Source: Aselliscus stoliczkanus (Eukaryota > Chordata > Mammalia > Chiroptera > Hipposideridae). Taken from it: a DNA stretch of 64,000 bases. This document shows, piece by piece, positions 35,956 to 47,539 of the stretch; the first letter of the stretch is position 1, and every line of letters starts with the position of its first letter. The position numbers and the translations under genes were made by a program. The stretch is from contig CM066727.1 in NCBI GenBank assembly GCA_033961575.1, positions 119,834,434-119,898,433 on the forward strand. Direction: 5' to 3'. The notes under the pieces are model-generated. The model was not told where the DNA came from and ran no database searches. It saw nothing but the letters and a program-made list of their open reading frames with translations.

Positions 35956-36196
35956 AGATCACTGAAGATCCCTCTCTTACTGAATCCATAATATGTCATA
36001 AATAGAATACATGGGAATTTTAGAAGACAGATCTGAACTAGGTAACCCACCTCTGTTACCTATGTTCGGTCATGGGAGAATCTCTTAACTGCTTTGACTC
36101 AGAGGGAATAGTAAGACCTCAGTCTTAATTGATAAATGCTAAGACACTGACACATAAACGAAATATTGTTAATATCTTAAAAGTTTTACAAATCTT

Positions 36197-36812
36197 GCTT
36201 TCAGCTTGGAGGAGGCCATGGTGCAGCGTTCTTTGGTCATCCAGTATCCAAGTTCATCTGACACCAGCTGCCTCCACCATGCCACTTACGTTCAACCCCC
36301 AATGAGATCCAAGTTGTATATCTGAGGTGCGTTGGTGGGGAAGTTGGTGCCATGTCTGCCCTGGTCCCCAAGAGTGGCCCCCTGGGTCTGACTCCAAAAA
36401 AGGCTGGTGAAGACATCACCAAAACAACCTGTGATTGGAAGAGTCTGAGGACTACAGTGAAACTGACCATTCAGAACAAACAGGCCCAGATTGAGGCAGT
36501 ACCTTCTGCCAATGCCCTGGCCCTCAAAGAACCACCAAGAGACAGAAAGAAGCAAAAAACCATTAAGCACAGTGGAAATACCACTTTTATGAGGTTGTCA
36601 ACATTGTCCAACAGTTGTGGCACTGATCTTTAGCTAGAGAATTCTCTGGGACCATTAAAGAGACCTTGGGGACTGCCCAGTTTGTGTGCTGCAATGTTGA
36701 TGGCTGCCACCCTCATGACATCAGCAGTGGTGCAGTGGAATGCCAGCTAGTTAATAACTACATAGAAAAATATTTTAATTAAAGATCATTTGACAGCCCC
36801 TCCCCCCAAAAT
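36197..36812 (+). pseudogene. RPL12 (processed pseudogene): Processed pseudogene of ribosomal protein RPL12 (uL11)
   Basis: RPL12 is the large-subunit stalk-base protein that binds 28S rRNA at the GTPase-associated centre. This is a retrocopy of its spliced mRNA. The copy has 5' UTR (GGAGGAGGCCATGGTGCAGC), start codon at 36279-36281, coding sequence without introns, stop at 36752-36754, and the 3' UTR piece AAAGATCATTTGACA followed by an A-rich end. Recognisable blocks include [31 protein letters not shown] and [11 protein letters not shown]. It is broken: an extra C in the codon region near 36300 shifts the frame at once, an in-frame 9-base loss removes three residues after the NALAL segment, a 1-base loss near 36592 shifts the frame again, and about 12 bases are missing near 36720. 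Target duplication AAAGTTTTACAAATCTT (36180-36196) against AAAGTTTTGCCAATCTT (36813-36829), 15 of 17. L1-mediated retroposition is inferred. The parental gene is elsewhere. Confidence 0.93.
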
Positions 36813-36829
36813 AAAGTTTTGCCAATCTT

Positions 36830-37996
36830 TTATAATTAGAACCAAATTTAGGGGGTCATATAATTAGAGGCAAAGAAAATGGATGTTTACTGTTTTATTT
36901 TAACAAAAACTCATAACTTGTACATAAAGGAAAAACAGAGGCAACAGCTTCTGCTAGGGAGAAGACACAGGTGGGGATCAATGGTCAATCAAAGTCCAGG
37001 TTGTGAATTTCCTCCTACAGCCAGATTTTTAAAGAAAAACCCTACAGGAAGAGATGGCTTCATAGGAAACAGTTTTCCAAAACCGATTTGTGATAGATTA
37101 AATGTTAAAATTTGAAGAAAGAACTCTTGGTTGCTTATTGATCTAAAAGAATAATCATATTTTCCCTACTGTAATTGAACATTTTTATTTGAGACTATGA
37201 GTAAATTTACAATCCCAAAAGCGGAGTGACTTGACCTGATTAAAAGTATTTTTTTCCCATGTCTACAGATAATCCAAGCAGCTGTCAGCAAGTTAGTTAT
37301 TTCATCGTTCCTTAGCTATTTCATCGGCCAAAATGATGAAATATTGTGGGGGTTGAGGTTTTAAAAATTGATCCAAGTAGCTAAACCGACTGTTTCAGTT
37401 TCTTGGAGAGGTGAGCAGTCACATTCTGATTTCTTATGAGAACCAGATTCTAGGAGAAAGCTTTCGGGGGCCTCTACTTTCTTTTGGTATTGTTGCTGGG
37501 AGGCTTCCATCCTCAGCGTGAGAGCTGTGGAATCAGAGCTCATCTCAGCTCCCAGGTGAGGCAGGTCAGCTTTGTGGGTATTGATTGCCTAGCTGTTCAA
37601 GTAGGGACGAGGGAGGGGAGGAGTGTGATGACCAGAGTGTGGGAGAGACTATCTCTGAGAAAGGAATTGGAGGCCTGTTACCACATACGGGGTGTGAGAT
37701 GAGTGAAGAGATGAATGCTGGGGGCTTGATGAGGCAGGCTGAACAGCACCTTCAAACTGCTCTGCTGATTTCTGGTTTTCTTCATTTCAGATTCTTTTCT
37801 TTTGCTGTTTTCACTTGTCACACACATAAAGGGCAGTGAAATGCCAACCTGACCTGACTGAAAAGCCTGGAGATATGAAACTGTAAAAGAATATAATGAG
37901 TAGACACATGTGGAGATGACTGGAAACCCTTGATAGCATACTTTATGTTCCTGTGTAACCTTTTAACTAGAAAAAACCCCACTTATTTAATAGATG
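36830..37996. other. Unannotated non-coding stretch
   Basis: No repeat family or exon recognised. Overlapping frames at 37361-37839 on both strands lack features. Confidence 0.4.
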
Positions 37997-38001
37997 CAGA
38001 G

Positions 38002-38052
<51 letters not shown>

Positions 38053-38112
38053 AAAAGAAAGAAGGGAAGGAGGGAAAGAGGAAGGGAGGGAAAAAAAAGA
38101 AAAAGAAAAATG
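37997..38112. repeat. (GAAA)n microsatellite with degenerate purine flank
   Basis: A GAAA array to about 38060, then GAAG/GGGA/AAAG mixtures, all purine on the plus strand. Three overlapping open frames here are artefacts. Confidence 0.97.
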
Positions 38113-38275
38113 GGAAAGATTTTGTCTCAAATCATCTGGACATATTTTTAATATTGTACCATTCCAATGCATTAGTTCATTAAAGAAATCACCAAATCTA
38201 AAGGTGGAAAATTCCACAGAGATCACTTTGTCCAAATTTAGAGTCACACAAAACTTCAATATGACTACCAAGTAG

Positions 38276-38400
38276 GTTCATTTATTCATTCAACATTTTT
38301 TCAGCATGATCTATACCAGATATTAATCTAGGTAATGAGCTGAAGAAAAGAGACAAACATCCTTGCTTTCACGGAGTCTGCTTGTGTTCCAGGACTTGTG
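38276..38400 (-). mobile_element. L2 3' fragment
   Basis: GTTCATTTATTCATTCAACA then ATTAATCTAGGTAATGAGCTG and CATCCTTGCTTTCACGGAGTC. Confidence 0.55.
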
Positions 38401-38449
38401 CTCGAACATTTCCAGTGCCTGAGAGCTGTCAGTTTAGAGGGGGAGTAGA

Positions 38450-38705
38450 TCGGTTCTTGAGATCTTTATTAACAAACTCTTAGGGAGTAGTGTTTTAAGC
38501 ACTTTACAAATATTAACTCATTTGATGCTCTTAATAAGCCTATAAGGTAGATACTAATGTCATCATCATCCCTCTCCTACAGATGAGCAAATTGAGGCAC
38601 AAAGAGCTTAAGAAATACCCCAAGACCATACAGCTGGTGCGCAACAGAACCAAGAGATAAACCCAGCAGTCTGGTTTGGAGTCTGGGTTCTTAACTACCA
38701 GGTTA
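38450..38705 (-). mobile_element. MIR SINE
   Basis: AGCACTTTACAAATATTAAC, CCTATAAGGTAGATACTAATG, CTACAGATGAGCAAATTGAGG and CATACAGCTGGTGCGCAAC form a near-complete reverse-complement MIR. Confidence 0.75.
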
Positions 38706-38999
38706 TGCTGCCAGTGTTTGCCTAGCTTATATTTATGACTTGGTTCTATTTTTCCTGATGTTGATATCCCTTACCCTAAAATGTTTAGCATATTTCTATT
38801 TGACCCTTGGGATCTTCTACTGTATATTGTAATCCACTGGACACAAACAAAGACAATGCCTGATTCTCTTGAATTATGTGATTATATAGGTTAAGGCAGC
38901 ACCTCCTTAAGAGACATGCCCTCCTCACCCCAACCTATGCCACCACTCTCCCTGTCCACATAACAGGGCAGTGCCTGCACATACTAGGTGATCAATAAG

Positions 39000-39775
39000 T
39001 GATAACTCTTGATGTTGATTCATAAGTTTCTGGCTCACTGATGCTTGGAAGTCCCCCAGGTTAGCTTCCTCCTTCTAGCACAAGCCTCTTCTCTCGGAGA
39101 GGAAGCCAATCAGGCTTTACTGGACATGTTTTCAAAATTTTCCCTGAAAGCACATTTTAATAAATGGAGAAGGACCTCATAGGGCTGAAGGGGAGACATG
39201 GTCATGACCAACAATGGAAAAGGGGAGAGGGAGCACAATGAAGAAGCTGGGAACACAGAAAAGCTCACTCCTGTGGAGACATCTTGAGGCTGCCTTCCAC
39301 AGGAGCCCAAGCAATTAACCATCTCTCCATACAACATGTCAATAACACAGCTCTGCTGAAGCAGGTGTCTTGCCTTGGGTCTGAAAAACATCATGTATGC
39401 CATTCCATCATGGAGTAAGAAGAAAGAAGCAGTTAGATAAAAGTTTGACTAGGGCTACAATACTTTTAAAGTTTTTCTGAATCAACTCATAGGTTGGTTT
39501 AATCCTTTGAAAGGAATTTAAAGAATGTCAGGTGCTTTCTTCTTTCAAATGGAATAGTTTTGAAATAGCTTCTAACATTAAACCCCAGTGATTTCTGGAT
39601 TATGGTGCATGATGCCTCTTCCTGTCATTAATGTAATTAACCTAGTTAAATTTCTTTACTAGTTTACTAGTTTACTGGTTTCAGAGTTCTCTGCCAATGA
39701 GCCTCAGCCAAAGTGACTTCCTTTCTCTTAATCAGTCTTTGTAAGCACACATTTGTTCTATGGAAAGTATAATTC
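39000..39775. other. Unannotated non-coding stretch
   Basis: No repeat or exon recognised. The 97-codon minus-strand frame at 39110-39403 has no recognisable domain. Confidence 0.4.
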
Positions 39776-39779
39776 CTCT

Positions 39780-40020
39780 TGCATCCCCTTTTCTGCATCT
39801 GTCATTCCAAACAAGAGGCTCTGCCCTACATAGAATTACCCACTTCTTCTGCTCATGCAAAGTCTACCTTCAAGTTAGTCTTCTTTTGCGTGTCACTCCC
39901 TGGGTGCTCTTCTAAACACAACTTGCAGCTGTCTCCTATCTACTGCTTCCCACTTCAGTCCTTCCCTTAGAGTCATCATTTAACCTAGTAAACCAATTGT
40001 CTCAATGAATATTTCCAGGC
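39780..40020 (+). mobile_element. Probable L2 fragment
   Basis: CTTCTGCTCATGCAAAGTCTACC, TAGTCTTCTTTTGCGTGTCACTCCC and the CTCAATGAATATTTCCAGG end resemble sense L2; diverged. Confidence 0.4.
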
Positions 40021-41155
40021 AGAGTGGTAATCATAGCTCTTCTAAAACCAATCTAGTTATAATCACCAAAGCATAGGTAGCTAGAGAGCAAAAACAACAG
40101 CTACTCAACGTGGGCATTCCAAAGACTATTTGCATGAGCTTGTGAAAGACGGTGTCCTTTAAAATTTTTCATGATACATGGTACTTATTTTCCCCCCGCC
40201 ATCAAAACCTTGAGAGAGCCACACATATCTGCAAGAAAGGTTTTAGAAATTAATAAATTTTAGATTCCTTGACACCCATCAATGAAACACTATTTTTTTC
40301 TAATATAAAGAAAAGTTGGCAAAAATAATTTGATACGTTTGCCACAATCTCACGAAGAATCTGGCTCAGAATCTGAGTCTTGGGACTAAACGGATACTGA
40401 TAACCTAGGTCGGGTCTTATTTCATCCAAATAAGTTGTTTTCCTTCTTCCTGGCTTGATATTTTTAATGCTTGCTGGTTATTAGTCAGGGAAGAAGTGTG
40501 TTGTAGCCATTAACTTAATAAAAAATAAATTTAAAATAAGAAGAGATTTCTTCTCTTGAATTGTCCTTCAATTGCTTTGGATAGATTTCTAATGCATTAT
40601 TGCTTGAGTATATTCTTACCATGATAATCCACTTTTAGTAGTTTCATTTACATATACTATCACTCTGGAGAGCCATAGGAACAGGCTGATGAATTACCCG
40701 AGAGAAATTACTCTTGAAAGTAATCATTGTGAATGAATTTTCATCACTTGGTCTCATCATTTCATGCTGTTTTGTCTGATTCTTTGCCCCTGACAAAAGT
40801 TAAGCATGAAAAGGTCTTTCGTTATTACTTCATTTTCTTTAGAAAACTTAGTCTTATTAATCGTGACAGACAGTTTATATAGACAACCAAAGGATATCAC
40901 ACACACACGTTTTTAAAATGCATTTCATCTTGTGGTGAATATTGTTTTGTTTTGCTTAGTTTGTAATATCTCGTATAATTTGGTTTGCATGTGACCTAAT
41001 TGATGTGAAGTTTATGTTTTACATACAGGAGCTTGGATTTTTAAGCAGAAAAACTGTGGTAAATTTCATTCAAGTAACCAACACACAAAAAAGTTGAAAT
41101 TTTAAACTATTGGAAGACAAAACACCCTAGGATAAATAACAGAAGAATGTTAATA
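40021..41155. other. Unannotated non-coding stretch
   Basis: AT-rich. No repeat family or exon recognised. Confidence 0.4.
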
Positions 41156-41159
41156 AAAA

Positions 41160-41450
41160 ATATTTAGCAAGTACTTACTCAACACCAGGCCCTTTTTAAA
41201 AAGATTCTTAAAGCGACTTTTTATTGTTGTTTATTAGTTTTAAATCATTTAATTTGCTCTCATGAGTTTGAGGCTATAATTTTTGTTATCTTCCCCATTT
41301 GTCTGGTGAAGAAACAGGATTTCAGAGGGCAGATAACTTGCCCAAACATACATGGCTATCAAACAGTGGATCCATATTTCTAACCCAAAAGTCTGATTCT
41401 TAACCCAAAAGTCTGATTCTAACCCAAAAGTCTGATTCTTAACTATATAC
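41160..41450 (-). mobile_element. MIR-like fragment carrying a 20-bp tandem triplication
   Basis: GAAGAAACAGGATTTCAGAGG and ACTTGCCCAAACATACATGGC are a reverse-complement MIR core. The unit TAACCCAAAAGTCTGATTCT is present three times in tandem at about 41382-41440 (19-20 bp spacing), in the region where MIR normally has a single AACCCAGGTCTG-like segment. Confidence 0.6.
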
Positions 41451-41929
41451 ATTGCATGTTATATAGTATCTGCTAAAAAGTACTAAAGTCAATGGAAAAC
41501 AATAATTAAAAGTATTTTTCATTAGTATTTTATATGGGATTATAAAGCAACAGATAATGACTAACCTAGTGGTTGAGCTATTGAAAGGGTTTCTCCCAAA
41601 ATATAATTTTCCATCTATTCACAATAAAATTAGGTTTTCTCATGGTGCCTAAAAGTTGGAAGGTTTGGATTTTTTTGTTTGATTTTTTTTCTTTTAAAGT
41701 GTCTAAAGAATGGTCCAACAATGAGATAACCAATGGAGAAAATAGATACCAACAGCTGTTCCTTCACCCAAAAACACTTGTGTTCATGGTCATATTCAGC
41801 AGCATGAAGTCAGAGTTTTGTAGGTTGAGAAACTGGTAAAAATTTCTACCAGACTCTATTCTTTATTCAAAATTAAAGTGATAAAAAAGTGATTACGGAT
41901 GTTATCCTTTTTAACTGTTAAATTTGGGT

Positions 41930-42108
41930 ATCAATACTGCAGATGTCCATTCTACAATTCTTTCAACAGATGGCTGTTGACACTTACTCTGTGCCAAGCT
42001 CTGTGGAGGCCCCCGAAATGCAGTAGTAAACGGAGCAGACAACTTGACTATTAGAGATTCTATTTCACTGAGGCAAACAGATGATTGAACAAATTAAAAA
42101 ATAAATAT
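41930..42108 (-). mobile_element. L2 3' portion, left part (split by a SINE)
   Basis: CAGATGGCTGTTGACACTTACTCTGTGCCAAG...GTAAACGGAGCAGACAACTTG...AGACAGATGATTG-like text is reverse-complement L2. It resumes after the SINE at about 42585. Confidence 0.6.
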
Positions 42109-42538
42109 GGGGCCATCTGAGTGGTGCGTTGGTTAGGAGCTGGCTTGGGATGCCAGCTCTGAGCAGGAGGGCCCCCGGTTTGGATCCCACATTAGGGCCA
42201 GTGACATTGTCTTCTATGCTAAGATGGTGAACAACAGCTCCACCTGGAGTTGTGCTACTATGAGTCTCCGGTGATGGTGTGGGCTGCAACCTCTGCTGCA
42301 GTGGGCTGCCATAGGCTACAGTGAGTGGCCGACAGTCAGCATGAGCAGCCAAGAGTCGCCGTGAGCGGACATCCAGAGGCCGGTAGCCAATCTGCCTCAC
42401 CCTGGAAGAGTGCATGGGCCAGTGAAGCAACATCCTCCACAACTAGACTGAAGAACAAAAAAGAACAGCAACTTGTCTGTTCCCCTTCCCCAATTCCCCA
42501 ACGCTGTTCCCCTCCCCCAATTCCCCAATAAAAATCTT

Positions 42539-42587
<49 letters not shown>

Positions 42588-42590
42588 AAT
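42109..42590 (+). mobile_element. Long SINE with GC-rich middle, copy 2, with (AAAT)n tail
   Basis: Head GGGGCCATCTGAGTGGTGCG, shared block GGGCCAGTGACATTG, GC-rich middle with AGTGAGTGGCCGACAGTCAG and GTGAGCGGACATCCAGAGGC, tail ACTAGACTGAAGAACAAAAA and two CCCCAATTCCCCAA blocks, then AATAAAAATCTTTAAAA and an (AAAT)n run at 42541-42590. The likely target duplication is AT-rich (about AATAAATATG against AATAAAATATG) and blurred by the tail. It splits an L2 copy. Confidence 0.85.
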
Positions 42591-42790
42591 ATGTAATATA
42601 ACATCAGGAAGTCATAAATTCAACGAAGAAAAAATAAAGCTGTGTAAAGGGATAGAGATTGGGTGTTCAGCTTCTCAGATATAGTGACATTTGAGGGTTT
42701 TCTTTGAGGAGGTCACAGAATCAGTATAAAAGGGTGATGGGACACTTAACAACCTGAGACACGGGACAGGCCTTTCTGCACATTTTAAGG
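42591..42790 (-). mobile_element. L2 3' portion, right part (split by a SINE)
   Basis: ATAACATCAGGAAGTCATAAA, GAGGTCACAGAATCAGT and GGACAGGCCTTTCTGCACAT continue the L2 reverse complement begun at 41930. Confidence 0.55.
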
Positions 42791-42884
42791 TTTAAATGTG
42801 GGCATCTCATTTTTAACTTTGGCCACTGCCAGCCCAAGCCCACAGATATTATTCTTTTAAACTCTATTCAGGGTAGAAGTAAGT

Positions 42885-42923
42885 TAATATTTACTATTAA
42901 TATTTACTATTAATATTTACTAT
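42885..42923. repeat. Three tandem copies of a 13-mer
   Basis: TAATATTTACTAT repeated exactly three times. Confidence 0.95.
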
Positions 42924-43699
42924 AAAAAAGGCTGGCCTTTTTTATGTGTTGTTTTATTTTCCACATCTAGAAAATGAAACACTATTTAACCAAATATTTG
43001 TGAATTCTTTTTTATTTTATAAATATTGTTAACATTTCAATGTGCTTTGATGTTTTTGATATTTTTTGATATTTTTACTTTTCCAAGAATTTGATAATAA
43101 TCGATTCTCTGAGAGGAGACAGGCTTTTTCTTTCAAGGTTTTCAGGGATAGGATGTTCTGACAATTGTCTTACTGTTCAATACAGACAAACTTAGTTTGA
43201 CTTTAGAATTACTGACAAAAATGTTCTCTGGCCTGTGTTTATAAACACTCACCATAAAAACTAGTCATTTGTAGGAATGGGTAAAGAGTTCCTGACTTTT
43301 CTTCCACCCAGGCCTCCTTTCTTTAGCCCTCACAGAATTAGCTGCTTTTCTTTCCTCAAGATTTTTCACTCTTTGAATTCAGGGCTCTTCCCAGTAATCA
43401 TGTTGGGAGAACTTAAAAAGTAGCGATACCCTGTGTCAGATTCCACAAGAGTTTCTGTAGCCTTCTTTACATAAAATGGTTGTGGAACCTCTGAGCCTTT
43501 CTTAGCTCTGCTTTTTAAAGGATTTTCCTGTTTCACACAGTAGGTGCTGGTCAAGATGGATCCTGCAGAGCTGGGGTCAGCAATTTAAGGGTAAGTGTGA
43601 GGGTTAAGGAATTCCAGCCCAAGAGACCCCATAAAGTCATGACAGAAATCAGAGACACTGCATATCTGAGTAGGTTTGTGCAAAGAAACCTATTATTAC

Positions 43700-44190
43700 T
43701 TTTGTCTGTTTAGTATCCATTCCCTTTCTGTTAATGGTGCCTTGATTTTGCCTTGGGGAACATCCCTTTTTCTCTGTGACTTCTCAGATTGAGTGGAACT
43801 AACATCCTTCCCAGAGTGACCAAATAACCAGAACTGGTCAGTTCAGAGCATTTTAGTGCCCTGCCTAAGGATGGGGACCTGACCCAGGTCAGTCCAATGA
43901 AATGTAATGTCAGACCTTTGGCTGGACCATGGGGAGAGAGAAGTTCTCCTTTCTGATAGTACTAAAATGGCACTATTTGAGTCTGGGAAGCTGATTTGCC
44001 ACATCCCTGGGGGAGAACCTGCCTGAAAAGAAATACAATAGAATAAAAAGCACATTAAAGAGGTAAGGAATGAGGAACCAAGTTCTGTAACGTTGCCTGG
44101 TTTTTGAATCCAGGTAGTTCTGAAGCCATTCTTACTCATGGACTGACTTCTCAGTTGTTTTGCAAATCGATCTAGGTTTATATCACTTAC
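43700..44190. mobile_element. Probable ancient interspersed repeat, family not assigned
   Basis: The layout GACCTGACCCAGGTCAGTCCAATG, GGGGAGAGAGAAG, TTGAGTCTGGGAAGCTG, GAGAACCTGCCTG and TTTTTGAATCCAGGTAG resembles a widespread mammalian medium-reiteration repeat that I cannot name with certainty. A 124-codon minus-strand frame (43843-44217) runs across it and is judged a by-product. Confidence 0.4.
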
Positions 44191-44199
44191 AGCTGATAA

Positions 44200-44885
44200 T
44201 ACACTAAGGGAAGACATCAGGACTGGTAGGCAAGAAATCAGTCAAAAGAAATGGAACAAAAAGATCTAGCTAACTGATGGCTTGGGATGCACATGGCTAC
44301 ATGCTTTGAGACAATCACACCACGAAACAAAACCACCAACCGAATCCTGACCTTAGGGGAGTGGCTTGCTTGTTCTCTGGCTTCTTATTTTTTGCATGGT
44401 GGCTCTAAGATTATGGCTATCTAGGACTCAACTGTAGCTGAAAAGAGAATCTACAGAGCTACACATAATTTAGTACTGCCTGGAGCAAGATATGAACAAT
44501 TAGGATTATTAGGAGATTCTTTCCACCCTGAGCAGCTATACGATCAGTACAAAGATTTCAGGATGAGACTGAAGGTTCTGCTAATTACTACATGCCATCA
44601 TCAATAAAGCATTCATGCTTTTTGGGCTTCTTTTCCTCCTTGATGAAATGGAAAAAGTTCTACTACTTAATCCTTTCTGATGTTATGCAAACTGGGACAC
44701 TTTTGAGAACAAAGAAGGAGTATTGCTAATCACATGGGGGAGCCAGCCTCAACTAGGACTGTTCCTGGCAGATCAGGACCTGTGGACACCCCATGCCTGA
44801 ATCAGTCCTTCTGGGTTCTTCACACCTGCCTTCTGCCTTTCATCATCTTTAGAAAAAGAGAGCTTTCTAGACGCCTTCTCTCTTT
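44200..44885. other. Unannotated non-coding stretch
   Basis: No repeat or exon recognised. Confidence 0.4.
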
Positions 44886-44889
44886 CTTG

Positions 44890-45020
44890 CCTGTATACAG
44901 CTGACTACATCATGGTGCCAGGCACTCCTTTTTCTTTATCCTGTCTCATTGCATCTTCCCAGCAACACTGCGAGGTAAGAATGACTTAGAGTTGAGAAAC
45001 AGACGTGGAGAGGTTGGATG
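44890..45020 (-). mobile_element. MIR-like fragment
   Basis: GGTGCCAGGCACTCC, CATCTTCCCAGCAACACTGCGAGGTAAGAATG and AGTTGAGAAACAGACGTGGAGAGG fit a reverse-complement MIR. Confidence 0.5.
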
Positions 45021-46335
45021 CTCATACTTGTTCCCAGCCCAGCAGCAGTGGGCCTGCCATAGGGAACTGGCGCTCGCAGGCCAGAACCCTCGCTCTTCTC
45101 ACAGCACTCTGTTGCCTCTTTGTCCTTCAGATATCCAGGTAGGAACAGCCAGCCCTATTCTCCTCTGCATCATTTAAAGTCCAGGGGCATATAATGTCCA
45201 AAGATATAATATTTTTAAAAACCAGAGATTTACCTCATAGTCTTGCCACTGTGGCTTCTGAAGACTGTGCTAATGAAAACCAAAGCGAGTTCCCCTTTAA
45301 GTGTCAGTGGAGCCTGGGTCTCAGCGCTCAGAGTGGCCTCCTGTGGCCTGAGCCCTGCCACCTGTCACAGAACCTCTTAGAAGGGTGAAAATGAAAGTGA
45401 GCTCCCCGCTCTCTCCAGCAGTCCCTGGATGTGGCAAACTGGTGAGTTTGACATCCAGGCAGGAACATTTCACCACACTCCTCTTCCATTCCACAAATTT
45501 ATTTTCGATAATAATCCTGTAATAATCTGTAATAATTATTCTTTCCTTGATTAGTTCTTTAATTTTCATGCAAACACCAATTTTAAGAAGAAAAATATAT
45601 ATACTTTTAATGATCCTGTTTAAGCTTGAAAAAATACTTCATGTATTAAAAATCTGTGCATAAAAAACAAAAATATTACAACTTGCAGTTCACACAAATA
45701 AAGATCCCAAGATTCTATCCCAAAGAGTGATAGAATTGAAACAACTCCAGTTCAGTTTCTTTGTCTTCACGATTACTGTGTGGTTCTCATTGCTGCTGAA
45801 TCTGTGATTTTAAAGCAGGAATACATGGTACCTCAGTACCACACAGACTAAGTACCCCAAGCACTTAGCTGAGTCTGTGTGAGTTGGGAACTCACTACAT
45901 ACCTGGACATTTTCCAAAATAATTTTCATGTAAGATTTAAAGTTCATTAAAGGATAAGTAATAAAACTGTGCTCATTTGAAACTTATACATGTACTATAC
46001 AACTCAGTGGTTACCACAACAATTATTTAGAATGTAGACTAAGAAAATATTTTTTTTTCCAGGGAGGAGTATTTTACCACTGATATTGTTTGTGATGAAT
46101 GGTGATAATGGTAACAGACTGGATTATTATTGTTTTCAGATTTTCTACAGGCAGTGTGGTCCTGTATTAGCTAGACCACAGCTTCCTATGGCCCTGAATG
46201 TGGAGCCCCACTGCCTACTAGAAATGAAGATCAAAAATATTTAAGTAATCCTGCTCATCCCAATTTTGTCCATCAAATGTCATCTGTCATAAAGAAATGG
46301 AAATTGGAAAAAGAATTTTGGGGTGGACAGTTAGG
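45021..46335. other. Unannotated non-coding stretch
   Basis: No repeat family or exon recognised; open frames up to 82 codons without features. Confidence 0.4.
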
Positions 46336-46338
46336 GGA

Positions 46339-46425
46339 AACTACTTGACTTGGAGCTGATCGGTCCTGGAAAAACACACTTTTTCCAATAAAATTTCTTG
46401 AAAAGAAAAGAAAAGAAAAAAAATT
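46339..46425 (+). mobile_element. Isolated bat SINE 3' tail
   Basis: ACTACTTGACTTGGAGCTGA, then TCCTGGAAAAACACACTTTT, TCCAATAAAATTTCTTG and an (AAAAG)n tail. It matches the 3' part I recall for bat VES/Rhin-type SINEs. No tRNA-like head precedes it, so it is a 5'-truncated insertion. This tail differs from that of the long SINEs in this window and points to a second SINE lineage. Confidence 0.65.
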
Positions 46426-46429
46426 CACA

Positions 46430-47520
46430 ATTTTTGAGAGATTTTTTTTTTTTGCCATAAAATATTCTTGTTGAACTGTTGACGCCACAGGCTGATGGCC
46501 TGGGTTTATCCCAATTGACACTCCATTCCCAAGGAGCAGGACGATAACCCCATTTACATTCCCATCTCCACATATGTTTAATCAAAACCCTGAATTTTGA
46601 ACTAAAATTGATATGAACTGTAACATATAGACCAACTGATTAGTGACCCTTTATTTCTTTATATACTCGACAGTAAAGACTTGTAAATGGTCTGTCTGCT
46701 TGATTTATAGATACCCAAAGGTTTCAATCAGCACTCAAAAGTTCAGTTTGATTACCTCAGATCAACCTAAACTTAAACTTCAGCTAAAAATGCTGAGGCA
46801 GTGAGCTCTTTAGGTCTTGGTTTTAGAAACTATGAAATAGAACTAGTGACATTATTTCCCTTATTGGGGAAATTCTCTCCTCAATGGCCTTGCTAAAAGT
46901 TTTACCTCCCAAACTATGATATTTCAGGGGAAAAAATAAAGAGTCATCTCTGTATACATAAAAACAGCAAAGGAAATGTACCAAGGAGAAAAAGGTAAGA
47001 CACTTGTAGGCAGCATTTACAAGATGCTGATGACAGCATGGAAGAAAATGCAAGGAAAATAAAGCTGAGAGAGAGTAGAAGAAAGATGTGAAACATGGGA
47101 AAGCAATGGTAGTAATATAACAAACATACTAATTTGGAAAATAGAAACAGTGTATAAAGCATATGAATAAAGCCAGTGAAGCTCCAAGGATGGAGACCAC
47201 TGCAACCAGAAAAAGTGGAACCACAATAGATATTTCATGTGACAACTGAGAATCTTGTTAACTGACCAAGGCAACAGACCAAGTGAGAGGTGGAGAAGCA
47301 GCCCGGACCTGGTCCTGTTGGGCTCCTGAACTTGACTCCATACTTGTGTCAGAATAATCAGTGACCAAAGGAAACTATCTTTATTTAAGTACAGATGAAG
47401 TGATATACTTAATTTTATATTTGGCTGCATATGTTGAAGATCTTAATATTTCTATATCAAAATTATAATGTATTAGGTTCAATCATTTGAAATTGCCAAT
47501 ATGCACTCACTTTTTTTAAT
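46430..47520. other. Unannotated non-coding stretch
   Basis: No repeat or exon recognised. The 137-codon minus-strand frame at 47017-47430 is hydrophobic but overlaps other frames and has no recognisable family. Confidence 0.4.
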
Positions 47521-47539
47521 CTATAAAAACTGTCATTTA

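Noticed and set aside
36352..36633. 93-codon plus-strand frame as a functional gene
   Set aside because: It is the middle of the RPL12 retrocopy; upstream and downstream frameshifts disable it.
41382..41440. CRISPR-like repeat array
   Set aside because: The copies are directly adjacent without spacers, and the host is a mammal; it is a simple tandem repeat within a MIR.
47017..47430. 137-codon hydrophobic minus-strand frame
   Set aside because: No family resemblance, overlapping frames in the same region, no sign of codon bias; consistent with chance in AT-rich DNA.
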